DNA of 64,000 nt from Himantopus leucocephalus (lineage: Eukaryota; Chordata; Aves; Charadriiformes; Recurvirostridae), in assembly GCA_003993805.1 (NCBI GenBank), contig RSEF01000005.1, positions 43,071,401-43,135,400 on the forward strand. The letters run 5' to 3'. Positions 1 through 12,150 of the stretch are shown in pieces. The notes below the pieces were generated by a model. That model made no database searches and was not told the origin of the DNA. It saw only the letters and a program-made list of their open reading frames with translations. How positions within the stretch are numbered: position 1 is the first letter of the stretch; every line of letters starts with the position of its first letter. The translations under genes and the position numbers were made by a program.

Positions 1-2889
1 TACAGGCTTTGTTCTTTCCTCCCTTGTGTCTCGCTGCCTACAGCAGTGCCCCACTCCTCGGCTTCTACCCCTGCTTTGAGCAGGTGAAAATGACGGTGCA
101 AGCCCTTCATCAAGGGAGAGTGGAGCTTCTCTTCTTCCTTAGCTTTGCTTTTCTTGCCCACTGTCCCTGTAGGGTGTGCAGGCACATATAACAACACCTT
201 GCTACCATACTATTAAATTCTGCAGCAGCCACTGGTTTGACCCAGCAAACTCTTCATCTTGGAGGCGGTGACCCCCATCTCGGATGTGGAGTGGACAGCA
301 GTGCCAAATCTCCCAGGGTGTGTTTGAAAATGGGTAGAGCCTTAGAAACCAGCAGCAAAGGCTTTCTCCGTTCCCAGTGACGTTTCACCTCCCTTCCTCC
401 CCACAGCAAACAAATTGTATTGACAGACAAAAGCAGGATTATGGTGAGGAGATTTGCAAGACAACAGGATTATGGAAGCTAAAACAAGCAAACATTGAGA
501 TTATGTTTTGGGAGTGGGCAGGATGGAGTTGGGGGAGGAAGGGGACAGCACGGGAGCAGTAACTGGGCTGCGGTGCTGGTCTGACAACAGTGGTGGTGAG
601 GCAGCAGGAAAGAGGATTTAAAGTCTTTTAGGACAAAAGCAAGCGAAGTCATTTCTCCCTGTAAACTCCTGTGGATGGGAACCTAGTAGATTTGCATTAC
701 TGTTCTCAATTTTTGCTTTTCGTGAGTCTGGGAACAAAGAGGTAGAGTGGAGAGGCTGGCCTAAACCTGTGAGTCCTGAAAGCCCCCCTGCTCACCAGGG
801 CAGGATAGGCACCAGCTGTCAGCTGATCCGAGCTGAGATCAGCTGTGACCTAATTATTGGCCTCTTAAACCTGCATTATTCCTTTCATTTTCCAGCTCAT
901 TGACGTTGTATAGAGAGAGGGTGAAAGAAGGTAGAAAAAAGAGTTATTGATAATCCACTTCCTATGTGTCTGCCACTCAGCCAGGGTCATGGCTGGATGG
1001 CCTCCATCAAGGAGAATGAGGGTGGGCTTTTAACCCCTTCTGCTCCCCTGTGGGAGGAAGACAGCTTTGCACATTTAGGGGAATGGAAGCTTAAAACAAT
1101 TTGAAATAAAACATCGGTGTGCTCTAGGTCAGAAGGATTTTGTAGTTCTTGTTTGCTCTGAGGCAAGAGGAATCAGACAGTTGATAACCTATGAAAGGAC
1201 TGAATGAACAGAAAACACATCACCCCCCCCGGCACACAGGCAGGTAGAGTCATGCCTAGCGGGTTTATAATCCTATTGGTTGGGAAGGCATTATGTGTGT
1301 GCATTGTGCAGTGTTCAGTAGACAAAGCACTTGCACTATAGATGTGTTTTGGCCTTTTTAAGGTTGACATGTGCGTATAAGAATGCTTTGCTTGGGCAGC
1401 AGGGGGTACCAACCCAGTTAGAGTGACCTTGGATACAAATAACATACCAGCTCACAACCTTTCAGTGTATATGGCCGATGATGAGAGCAGCATGGCAGCC
1501 TTGCTTTACCCATCCAGGATGTCATTGCCACTGTTACTACCTGCCGTGTGAGTAGTTAAAACAATCAGTTGCAAGAATTGGAAAAGATCCAATCCTGGTG
1601 GCTAAGGTGGTGTCGGGCTGGGTGTGTGGCACAGCACGGTGGGAGTGGAAGAGCAGCAAGGCTCTGCTTTCTGGCTACGGTGTTGGGGCCTAGGGAAGGC
1701 AAACATCATGGCTCTGGCAGGTCAGCGCAGAACGAAAGAGGGAGATAGTGAGGGATGAACAGATTGTACAAAACTATCAATTTTTCTATACAAATCCACT
1801 TTCCAACTGCCAAATTGCTGTGCATCTTCCTCCAATAGCTGATAATCCCCACCAATCAAATGACCACCTTGGTGATTAAAGTGTCCGTCTCCTGTTTGCT
1901 GATTGTTCACCAACCCAGTCTTTCAGGCTTTTAAACCCTCCTGCTATGCTTGCTAGTTAGCATATGTTCTCTAAGTCTACACTTGCCAACATCCCCTCAC
2001 AAATGCTTGTTTGCTGCTTTATTCAGCAATATAGGTGCCCTGCACTTCCTGCTGTTTCTGACATTCAAACCTGCTGCTAAAGAAGGGAGTGTGGGGAGAC
2101 TGAGCGAGGAGAACTCCCCTGTTGTATTATACTCTCTAATCCAGCCAAATTGTTGAGACTGGCTGTAAATTGCTGGGATAATTGACCTTCAGTCTTTTGA
2201 AATACACTTCTGGGAGTGAAATACATTTTACTTTTTTTTTTCCTGTTTGAAGCCTCTTGCAGGCTTTCCAAAGCATCTTCTCACAAATTTTAATCAATAA
2301 CCTAGTCAGTGGTAAGCCTGAGTCTATCACATCTATTACCTTGATGGCAGTGGTACTGGAAGCCCTTATTCCTTAGCTTTTGACATCAAAGCAAGCAGCG
2401 TGGAAGGAAGAAAAAACAAACAAACAAAAAAACCCCACCAAACCAAAAACCAAACCAGAAAGATTAGAGTTAAAGTTGAATTGGGATGGTTTTAGAAAGT
2501 GAGCACTTCCAAGCTTGATCAAATCTATTACATTTATTTATTATTGCCTGACTACTCATTGCATGTTCAGGGCTGTGCGGTATGCACAGCAGCTACAACT
2601 ACTACCTCACAGCCTCAGTTTTTAGGTCAGAGTTGCACGCTGTAAGTTAGGAGTGTGCAGCATGTGCTTAGGGTGCAAATGTTGTCAGGTACTAACCACC
2701 TGGGAAGGAGCTCATGGCATCAACACTTCTTTTCTGTCAATATATATGCATCGTTCTTTACTGTGGCCCTTTTTGTGGTATTTCTGTTGTGACTTGCCTA
2801 TTGCTTGTGCCTTAATGAAAAGTGTAAATCTCTTGGTAAAAGTGACCTGCATACCTAGGATCTCCTAACAGAAATGATTTAAAAAAAAA
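1..2889. other. No gene recognised; unique intronic-type DNA
   Basis: Short open frames on both strands, none over 90 codons and none resembling a known protein. One C run near 1224-1231 and an A-rich tract at 2407-2460. No RNA gene, CpG-dense promoter or transposon recognised. Confidence 0.7.
2407..2460. repeat. A-rich low-complexity tract
   Basis: An A-rich run with interspersed C (aaacaaacaaac, then aaccccaccaaaccaaaaac). It has the look of a decayed poly-A or simple repeat; no element body is recognised before it. Confidence 0.8.
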
Positions 2890-2989
2890 NNNNNNNNNNN
2901 NNNNNNNNNNNNNNNNNNNNNNNNNNNNNNNNNNNNNNNNNNNNNNNNNNNNNNNNNNNNNNNNNNNNNNNNNNNNNNNNNNNNNNNNN
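2890..2989. other. Assembly gap (100 Ns)
   Basis: The gap is exactly 100 Ns, a placeholder length, so the true distance is unknown. It follows an A run (2881-2889). Neither flank contains a repeat I recognise. Confidence 1.
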
Positions 2990-5126
2990 GACGATAATGA
3001 TGCTGCTAAAAAGCATTCTGAGATTGCTAAATGAGAGATGCAATGTTGAGTGCCAAATGGTAGCATTGTTGTAACACATGCTGGAGAAACAGGCAGCCCT
3101 GAGTGAGTTTGTATCGTGCTGGGGAAGCCAATATGTTGTGATATGGTAAACAGTGCAGCACAGTTGGAAATACTTGCGTGGCCCTCATGGAGCCAGCCAG
3201 CCTGGTAATGTGAGATGGACCGCCCAAGAAGGAGACTGGCCTCTGAATACAGACTGAAATGAGATGTGGCCATGATAGCACAACCGACAGCAACAGTCTA
3301 TAGATATTCCTGGTGGTACTGTAGGGAGAGGAGAAGGCTTTGAAGGGGGGAGTAGCAGTTACAGCTTGTAAGGCTGCAGTGCGTGGTCCTGGTCGTAACC
3401 CATTGCAGTGCCCTAAAGGGTAAACTGTTTGCATAACAAGAAGTCTCCTGAGTCTGTTGCATTGGAGGTGCTATTTATCACCCTCAGCTGCAAGCAGTAA
3501 CAACCTCTAATACAATGGAATGACGCCTCAGGCCAGTCTATACATTTATAAGCACATTAATAAATCATCATAAAAATAAAACACATTTATAGCCATTAAA
3601 AATTTACATGGAACATTTGTCATCTGTAAGCCCCTTTCTGTCCTCCTCCTTACCCTCTCATCACTGCTGACATGGATCAACCACTACAGATACGGTAATG
3701 GGGAGAGGGGATGTACAACAGGTAAGGACTCCAGGGATCAGTTCAGGCAGCAGCCCAAACGGATGCCCGTTTGCTAGTTCATCCATGTGATAAGCATGGG
3801 ATAGCTGGTTACCAGCATCTTGTGGTCAGGGACACTGCACATCCTGGTCGTTTGTGAAAACCAGAGGGAATGGCCCAGGGCTCCACCACCCTCATGTTCC
3901 CATTTTAGAGGGTACTGGGGACACAGACAGGTAACGAGACCATTGTGGCTGCCCTGGGCAACTGCGACACTGCAGCATTTCTGCTTCTGGGCGACTGCGA
4001 GACTGTGCCTGCCATGCTGCGGGGTTGCATAGCGGAGGATGATGCAGACTTGCTTCCGGATGGGCCTGCCCACCTTGAGAGCAAGATGACATTTGGCTGG
4101 TTGAGTTGCTCAGCCGCATGGCTGTGCTTTCAGGTCTTTTGCCACAGCCTACCTGCTGTCACGTTCATGCCAGGACCTGCAGGACCACCATTTGTTACGA
4201 TAACTTCCTCAGCGACCCTGGGTTGCTGTGTTGGGTGCAGGCAGTCTCGATGTGCTGGCTAGGTGTGTGATACTGTTGCAGGGACTGGGTGCTTCTGAAG
4301 TGCCAGACTCTCTTAAAACTGCAGGCCTTGAGAGAGGTCAGAGAGTATGTCTGAGGTGCAACTTCCCGCTCATCTGGAAAAGAGGGTGAGAGAGCTTGTT
4401 GCCTGACATTCCCAGATGGATTTTTAGCTGCTTCTGAGCCTGGTAGCTTAGACTAACGGATCCTTGTTAGCTTTTGAGGCTGCAACTGGTATAGCAAAGG
4501 TTTTGCACTGGCTTTAACAGCAGTCTCTCATTTGTTTCCTCATACTGTTGTTGTTTTATGAGGGAAGCCGCCTGGGAGTTACAAGTCTCCCAAAGAATCC
4601 AGCTGTGATTTATGAATTGGCCATCAACAGTTATTATGCCAGCCACTGCATGCATCCATTCTAATAAATTTCCTGCATCTTCCTTAGCAGCTTGTTTTAC
4701 TCCCATTTATTGATACTGTGGTCTTAACAAAAGCAGCACATCAATTAGAGTAATTGCATTCAGTACTGCTGGAGATGTGGTCTGGGGACAGGTTGTGGAG
4801 CCTGGGTGGGGGATTAAGAGCTATTGAGAGGGCCTAAAGAGAGGAGAGCAGAGGTGGAGTTAATGCCCAGGTGGATTTCCCTTGATGCTTTGTATCCCTT
4901 TAACTTCAGCATTTTTCTAAGAAAGACAAGGAGGTGAGATCATTGTAAATATGGCCCAAGTAAATCTTGCCTGCTGGGCTATCCCAGTTGTATATTATTG
5001 TAAAATATGAGATATTAATCAGGGTTTTGTACAATTTCTAATTGCCTTTTTTCCTGTTTTATTTTTAAAGTCTTTTTGTGATTGAAGTAGTGAATATGTA
5101 TTTGATGGATTAGTCAATTGATAAAG
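2990..5126. other. No gene recognised; unique intronic-type DNA
   Basis: Relatively GC-rich around 3700-4260. A short imperfect local repeat occurs there (gggcaactgcgacactg near 3955 and gggcgactgcgagactg near 3988). Open frames of about 100 codons in this part look like composition effects. No repeat family recognised until the CR1 at 5127. Confidence 0.7.
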
Positions 5127-6121
5127 ACTGGCTGAATGACTGCATCCAAAGAGTTGCAGTCAATGTCTCAAGGTCCAAGTGGAGATCAGTAGCAAGCATT
5201 ATCTCTCAGGGGTCTGTATTGGGCCTGGTACTGGTCAATATCTTTGTTAATGATAGGGACAGTAGGATTGAGTGCACCTGCAGCCCGTTTGCAGATGACA
5301 CCCAGCTGAGTGGTGCAGTTGATTTGCTAGAGGGAAGGGATGACATGCAGAATGGCCTTCATAGGCTTGGGGAGTGGGCCTGTGGTAACCTCCTGAAGTT
5401 CAATCAGGCCAAGTGTGAGGACCTGCACCTGGGTTGAGGCAATCCCCAGCATCAGTACTGACTGGGGGATGGATGGGTTGAGAGCTGCTCTGTGGAGAAG
5501 GTCCTGGGGATACTGGTGCATGAAAAATTTGGCGTGGATAGAGATGTGTGGCCAGGAGGTCGAAAGAGGTGATTCTCCTCTTCAATTCCACTCTGGTGAG
5601 ATGTCACCTGGAGTACTGCATCCAGCTCTGGGGTCCCCAGAACAAAACAGACATGGATCTGTTAGAGCAGGTCCAGAGGAGGGCCACAAAAATGGTCAGA
5701 GGGTTGGAACGCCTCTCCTGTGAAGAAAGGCTGAGACATCTGTGGTTCTCCAGCTTGGAGAAAAGAGGGAGACCTTATTGTGGCCTTTCAGTACTTAAAG
5801 GGGGCTTAGAAGAAAGATGGAGAGAGAATTTTTTCTAGGGCCTGTAGTGATGGGGCAAGGGGTCACAGTTTTAAACTGAAAGAGGGTAGATTTAGATTAG
5901 ACGTAAGGAAGAATTTTTTTATGATGAGGGTGGTGAGACATTGGAACAGGTTTCCCAGAGAAGTTGTGGATGCCCCATCCCTGGAAGTGTTCAAGGCCAG
6001 GTTGGATGGGGCTTTAAGCAACCTCATCTAGTGGAAGATGTCCCTGCCCATGGCAGGGGCATTTGGCTAGATGATATTTAAAGGTCCCTTCCAACTGAAA
6101 ACTTTCTATCACTTTGGGATA
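5127..6121 (+). mobile_element. CR1 LINE fragment, reverse transcriptase C-terminal half plus 3' end
   Basis: CR1 is the main non-LTR retrotransposon of birds. The copy enters in the RT domain (NDCIQRVAVNVSRSKWRS-like reading at about 5132), passes the RT motif GSVLGLVLVNIF and the catalytic FADD motif (5288-5299, in frame) and reaches LHLG at about 5437. The reading then shifts frame. Near 5548 it resumes in another frame with EVILLFNSTLVRCHLEYCIQLWG, then a thumb-like MDLLEQVQRRATKMVRGLE block. The stretch that normally joins these blocks is shortened. The 3' end carries the usual CR1 tail wording (catggcagg, gatgatatttaaaggtccct, ttccaact) and finishes near 6121. The 5' end is truncated, as is normal for CR1. 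Three reading frames and an internal loss show it is a dead copy. Confidence 0.93.
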
Positions 6122-6176
6122 ATTGAGGAGCAGGCTGCCCAGCTCTCTATTTCTGGTTCAGGAAAGGAGTTTGTGC

Positions 6177-6357
6177 ATTAGTGTTTAAAGCACAGGATTT
6201 GGATGCACAGCTGCTGGTTCTGCCACTGAGTCACTCTGATCTCAGGCAAGCCTGTTAACCTGTCGTTCAGTTTTCTCACACTTAAGTGGGGTAAGGCTGG
6301 TATCCACCAACTTCATAGAGCCTACTGAGATTTCCTGGTTGATGATGATTAAATTCT
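6177..6357 (+). mobile_element. MIR-like SINE remnant
   Basis: The segment follows the MIR sense order: tggttctgccactgagtcac, then a diverged 'ctcaggcaagcctgttaacc' (MIR: 'ttgggcaagttacttaacct'), 'cagttttctcacacttaagtgggg' (MIR: 'cagtttcctcatctgtaaaatgggg'), and 'cttcatagagcctactgagattt' (MIR: 'ctcatagggttgttgtgagg') ending in gattaaattc. It lies just downstream of the CR1 copy. Confidence 0.6.
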
Positions 6358-6985
6358 AGTCTCTTTACTACTTGTATTTTTTTGTGGTTTTTTTTTTCCA
6401 AACAGGATAAAGTTTTCTGTAATGTGTATCTTTCTGTATGATATCTATAGATAGAATGGCTAATGTGTCCATATCCTGTCTCACTGGTGTGGAATGATGT
6501 TAGGATTTGTCTGTCCCTATCTGGTATCTGATACCATATATTTGCAGAAGATAGTCGTGTATCTACATTACTTAGGGATTTTCTTTCAGATGAAGAAGTT
6601 TATGTAACTAATTGTACATAGATGATTAATTGACACTTGTTCTGTCTTCTCTACAACCCAAACTGAGTTTTGTTCACCTTCCTAAAGTAGAAGCTTTGCT
6701 TTGTGTATGAAAGTGTTATTTCCTATTTATTTCTTTCTTTTAATGGCAGACACTACAGGATTCTTTAGAGGAAGATATGGCTGTACTGATGGGGTTGCCA
6801 CCCTATGCTTGATGTTTCATCCAGTTTGCTTATTGATCGGAAATGTTGCTGATATAATTTGAGATATATCAGTGTGGTTTTTGCTACTGGTCTCTCCATT
6901 TCTTCTGAACCAGGGGTCTTGTATCAAAGTTGCTTTTAACTGTAGATGTAAATAAATTTTGGATTTGTCACTTCTTTCATTAGTC

Positions 6986-7199
6986 ATTATGGCAAATAGC
7001 AAATATACCAGCACAGCACTGTTCACACACTGGTGTCAACTATGTGTTTAGGATTCCAGCGCGAATGTCCATGAGCTGAGTTTTACTTTATTNATTATGG
7101 CAAATAGCAAATATACCAGCACAGCACTGTTCACACATTGGTGTCAACTATGTGTTTAGGATTCCAGCTCGAATGTCCATGAGCTGAGTTTTACTTTAT
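6986..7199. repeat. 106-bp direct duplication split by one N, probable false duplication
   Basis: Copy 1 is 6986-7091 and copy 2 is 7094-7199, offset 108 bp, with a single N at 7093 between them. They differ at only two positions (cacactgg/cacattgg and cagcgcg/cagctcg). A near-identical copy that ends exactly at a lone N is what an assembler leaves when two overlapping contig ends are laid end to end instead of merged. Confidence 0.9.
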
Positions 7200-7795
7200 G
7201 CTCTTTCTGTGCTACCTTATATTACTATCTTCCCTTGTATACAGTATAGCAGTTTCCACATGCTTTCTTGGTTGTTATTAATCTTCTATCATCCATCTGT
7301 CATGTGTTTCTTCATTTTTATCCGTGTGCTAAGCATGCACAAAGGCTTCAGTTAGCTTTGTGTGTTGGGTTTATGTATTAAGTGGTGTATCTTCAAAGGC
7401 CATGTCTGAGCACTTTCTAGTCTGCATATCCTTACTGTGTGACAGCCTTTCCTTGGCTGACAGAAGTCAGACTGCTGCAGTTCTTGTTTCCTTAGCCGTT
7501 ACTCATTTCGGTCACGACTTCAGCGTCCCATCCTTCAGGTGTAAGAGCTAACTGCTTTTCCCAGATCCTCGTGCAGCTTACCTAGCACTCAGTTATATCA
7601 AAGTTAGATCATAGCTGAGATAAGTTTGCCATAGCTCAGCACTCCGTAGTGTTGCGTGGTCCCTGGAGTGGATCTGTGCACAGAATTCAGGCGTGGAGTA
7701 ACAGAAGGCTGCAAACAGGATTCTGGTTCACCAGTGGAGATGTGAGAGGGTGGAGGACTGGAGAAGCAGAAGATGCTACAGGAAGTTAAAACTGT

Positions 7796-7840
7796 TACGC
7801 ACACACATACACACATGTAAGTATATGTACATACATACAA
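7796..7840. repeat. CA/ATAC simple repeat
   Basis: An imperfect acacacatacacacatgtaa run continuing as gtatatgtacatacatacaa; a short microsatellite. Confidence 0.75.
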
Positions 7841-8399
7841 AATTCTTTTTGATATTAAGGTTGTGAAAACCTTTGGTCCGACTTAGCCCTGCTATACAGT
7901 GAATCTAAATAATCCTTGTTTTGCAGTGATACTGTTATTCCTCCAGGTGACTGAATTAATAATACTCTCCATAATATTCCTTTGTGGAGTAGACCCTCAG
8001 CACTACAACCATAGCCCTTCTGTTCTTATTCTTTATTTGTGGATTTATTCCCAGTTTTGTCTATTAAATGATCATTTAGTACATGAGCAATATGCTGATT
8101 TCCCCTTATGGTTATTGCATTTTCTGTTAATAAATCAGGAATTAATTTGTCTTTTTTTGGGTCCCTTGTTGCCTTTCTGCTTAATAGCCAAGTATATTTG
8201 GTCTGTGTTATCTAATGAAAAATAAGAATAATAGATAGTGAAAAGCGATGTCCCCAGCAACCTCTCATCCCCCTCAGAACCTGGGGGACCCTCTTTTTCT
8301 CCTTTTGCCATCCTGGAGATCCACTTGCATCTGTCACTTGCTGATAAGGGACTCCTGTGCTGTTTGGTAGTTAAGAGATAGGCCAGGGCTGGAGGGGAG

Positions 8400-8530
8400 G
8401 AGGGTTTAGTTGTCAGTCACCTGGGATCTGTCTGCAGCCCTGCCACTAAATTGTTCTGTGACCTTCACCTCCTTGCATAGCAGAATAATTGAAATCAGAT
8501 ATAAAATAACTCTAACCGCTCCAGTCAGTC
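8400..8530 (+). mobile_element. MIR-like SINE remnant (weak)
   Basis: The words ctgcagccctgccactaaat, then tgttctgtgaccttcacctcc and ataaaataactctaacc follow MIR order (gctctgccacttact, tgtgtgaccttgggcaag, taaaatggggataa). Matches are short and the call is tentative. Confidence 0.35.
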
Positions 8531-11500
8531 CATTTAACTGCCAGTTCAATTTCACATTGCTGCGCTGTAATGCATATGCATTTTGCTTTGTTAAGTTTGA
8601 AATGTCTTAAGTGCTTTTCTTTTTGTGGAGCTTAGTAGAAGTCCGTGTTGGGAAGATTACAGAAACGTGTACTGCAAAAGCAGTGTAAAGGGCATGGTTC
8701 TTTCATCCCCAGTACTGTTTGTTTTGGAGATTACCAGCTGGAGATGCTCCTGCTGCATGAAGCACACTCTTTTCTTTCCCTTGAGCAAAGCGACTCTCCA
8801 TGCAGCATTCGGGTCCCTGGCTGATCGAGGGCACAGAAAGCTAGTGGCTAGATTCTGAGCTCATTTTCGTGGGTCTTGCTCCTTTACCCTCACTGCTGTT
8901 ACTTTAGAGAGAAGAATTCAGCCCCAGAACTGTAAATCCTGGATGGTCTCCAGCAAGGTAGGGCAGAGAAAAAAAAATAATCTGAATTTTTGAAGCCTTC
9001 TGTTTGAAGCTTCTCAGGGGGAGCAGTTCTCTTCAGGAAGGTGAAGCAAAGTGCATAGCTGCACAAGGAGGGAATGCACCCAACACCAGGTTGCTCAGGA
9101 ATGGTAATGGTAAGTGCGGTTTGGGATGCAAATGCTGGAATTGCTGGCAGGTAAATCCCCAAGCGCAGCTACCGAGGGCAACAGCTCTGTGGAAAGCTCT
9201 TTGCTGTTATCCTCGCTTCTGCAAGGGTTTTCCCTCATCTTGAAAATATTCAGTCCTTTAAAGAAATGTTTTGGGTTTTTTTTTTTTCAGGAGGGTGAAA
9301 GATGGGGAGAGACCTCCTGACTCTTTTCCTGCTGGGTTCCTGTGCTCATACACAAGCCCTGGCAGATGAGAGGCCAGCAGGGATCCTTTTTGTGTGTGAG
9401 GCTGTGTTTGCCAGAGAGCATTTAATGCTGGGAATGCAGGGCTGGTTTCTGTGTTTTCGGGGCATGTTTGACATTTGTCTCTTGCTGTGTCATTTGCAGT
9501 CCCTTTTAGAGGGTTTGAATTTGCCAGTTTGTAGAGTGCATGGTGGGCTACAGGACCTAAATAGTTAACCCTGCAGTGGTCTGGGTTCTCTTCACTAGCT
9601 AGAGAGGAGGAAAAAACAACAGCCTAAAACATTAGGGAACAGTTGTGAAATTCCCATTTAAGCAGGCTTCCCCCGTGTCACTGAACCTCTTTGAGCTCTC
9701 GGAAGTTGTGTCTCACCCACTGACATTAGCCCCCAAAACAGGCGGCTGTGGCAGTCTTGTCTGTACTGTGTTGGGAACTGGGGAGGGTGGAGGGAGAAGG
9801 CAGGCACAGGAACAGAGCCGTGTTTTCCCCTCTTGCTGGAGGGCATTATTGTCTAATAGGCACTTTAGTCAGATGTTTGCTAGATGAGAGTCAGGGGATC
9901 TTGCGATCTCTAGGGAGAATTCATGCAAAGCTGTAGACTATAAAAATGGCCCTGAGCGAGTGAGTTTCTAGAGATAACACTGTCAGTTTTATTGGGAAAT
10001 TAAAAATTAAAAGGCAGATAGATCATGCTGCTTAAATATACCCTGCCATTTGTCCCTCTTGGCCTTATAGACAATTTAAAGAGAGAATACTAAAACACAA
10101 AAGCTACCCGAAGAGCCTTTTACAACATTTGTTTAAGGTCTGTATTTCACTAGCTGTGGACACCTATCCTTTGTTCCTGGTTCATTCAGTTGTTGATCTA
10201 TTTTCTGCAGTAGTTCAAGATCCTTTTTTGCCTTAGCATCAAAGGATAAGGCAATATATTCACCACTTACATTATTTACGTGTGTGTGAGGGGTAAATGT
10301 AGTTGTTTCTTTAATACAAACTCAGTGCTATTTTTTCAGTGTGGAAGCTGGAATAAGTGGACAGAATGATATACCTCCGCAATTTACATTTAAACTCTTT
10401 AAACACTTTAAACTCCAAACATGATTTTGTAGCTAATATTTATAGTTAGCATTAGGTAGCCCTGGTAAGCCCCAGCCACCTGGCAACTTGGGAACCAGGG
10501 CTTCTGAAATGTGGGTCTGATAAAGTCAGTCTTTGCATTAGGTTTTGCACATGTAGGATGCATATTGCATGATCTATCTCGAAGCAATGAAGTCTGGAGC
10601 AGTTTGCAAACTAGTACATATTTGGAAATTGTTAAACATGCATATATTAGGTATGGGAAAGGCCTCAGTATATTTAGGGAGACAGGAGAACTAGAAACTG
10701 ATTGGGTTTAAAAATATGATAGTATTTGTTTAGGAAATGTTCGTAGGTTTGTAGGGAAATGCCTCATACAGAGAAAACCCCCCACCTCATGCTGTATGAG
10801 TGAGTTGTGCATAGAAATTCACTATTGTAATAGAGCCTTCCAGTTTGCCTGCAGCAGCAGGGGTAGGGAGCCAAGCCTGCTTTTGCTGCTGGGATGTGCT
10901 GGAGGGGGCTGGCTTGGACTGCCTTACCCAAGGTGTGACGGTCCAGGTCAGGGGGTGGGGAGGGGGATATCGAGTGCTGCAGGGTGGTCAGGTTGCTGTG
11001 GGGGGAGTTCTGGCTGTGTGGACTGAGGTGTGCGGGCTGGGCTGTGTATGTGTGCAGGAGACGGGAAGCTCCAGGACTGTAGAGCGGGGTCAGAGTGTCT
11101 GAACTGTGTGGGGATGCAGCACTGGGACGGTGGGCGACTGCTGCATTTTTAGGATCCGTGCCATATGAAGGAAGGGTGTCTATGGTTGATGGGCTCGGTA
11201 TTTGAATCAAGATGTATTTGCAGAGCTGCATGCAGGAAGCATCCTGACTGCTTGTTGCCTGCGGTCACCTTAGTGTTAGAGGTGCTTGCTTTTGTAAGTG
11301 ATACAGAAGCTCCCCCATATACACTGTGAGATATTTTCCAGGTCCCAGACCGAGCCTCTTTTCAAATTTATAACTATTTCTCAGGCAATAACAGCTTTAT
11401 GCTGCAAGAAGATGACAATGAGGATAATCCCAATCGGGCACCATCTTGTGTGGTGACAGTGACCAAGCATGTCAGCTTGGAGAGGATTGGGGAGATGCAG

Positions 11501-12011
11501 AGCTGTGTCTCTCATCAGTGCATGGACTCCTGCTGTCTCACAGCCTCTTTTACACAGGACAACACAATTACCCCGTGTTTACAGCCTTACGGGATCTTTA
11601 ATTTGTTGGCAGGGAAAGTGCTGATGCTACAGGTTGATTCTGTTTTATGCCGTAGGAAGAAAATACCTTATTTAAATAAGCAACTACTTTTGTTACAAAC
11701 AAACCTGTCACGCTCAAATAAGCAATGCTATCACTAAATCCTTCCACTAGTTGCCTACTAGAGGCAAAGTGTTGGCCACGGGGATAGGGTGTCAAGATTC
11801 AGGGGTATTAGTGGTCAGAAAATTTTCCAGCATTTGAAGTGGTAATGCCTTAAAGTATTTTGTGTCAAACCTTAAAAGAAGTTAGCCGAACTGGCTTAGT
11901 GGTCTCTTCTGACTAACAGCTATACGTCCTGTCCTTGCTGTTCTTTGATAGCATAATAGTATGTCACCAGTAATGAACTGGAGTATTTGAAAGTCTGAGT
12001 GTCACTGCTAG

Positions 12012-12150
12012 GGAAGGCAGTTATGTCATTATCCCCATTTTAAAAGTCAGACATAGGAGTCGAGATGACATGGCAAGGGATTTGGGGTAGCTATGAGACA
12101 TGGGACAGAATCCAGATCTCCTTGTTCCCAGGCATATAGGGTCCTTTGGT
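12012..12150 (-). mobile_element. MIR-like SINE remnant
   Basis: The reversed MIR core is readable: gtcattatccccattttaaaagtcagacataggag (MIR: 'attatccccattttacagatgaggaaactgagg'), then gacatggcaagggattt and gggacagaatccagatctcc (MIR: 'cagagccgggattcgaacccaggtctcc'). Confidence 0.55.

Noticed and set aside
2812..3273. 153-codon minus-strand frame
   Set aside because: It passes through the 100-N gap, so its length is meaningless.
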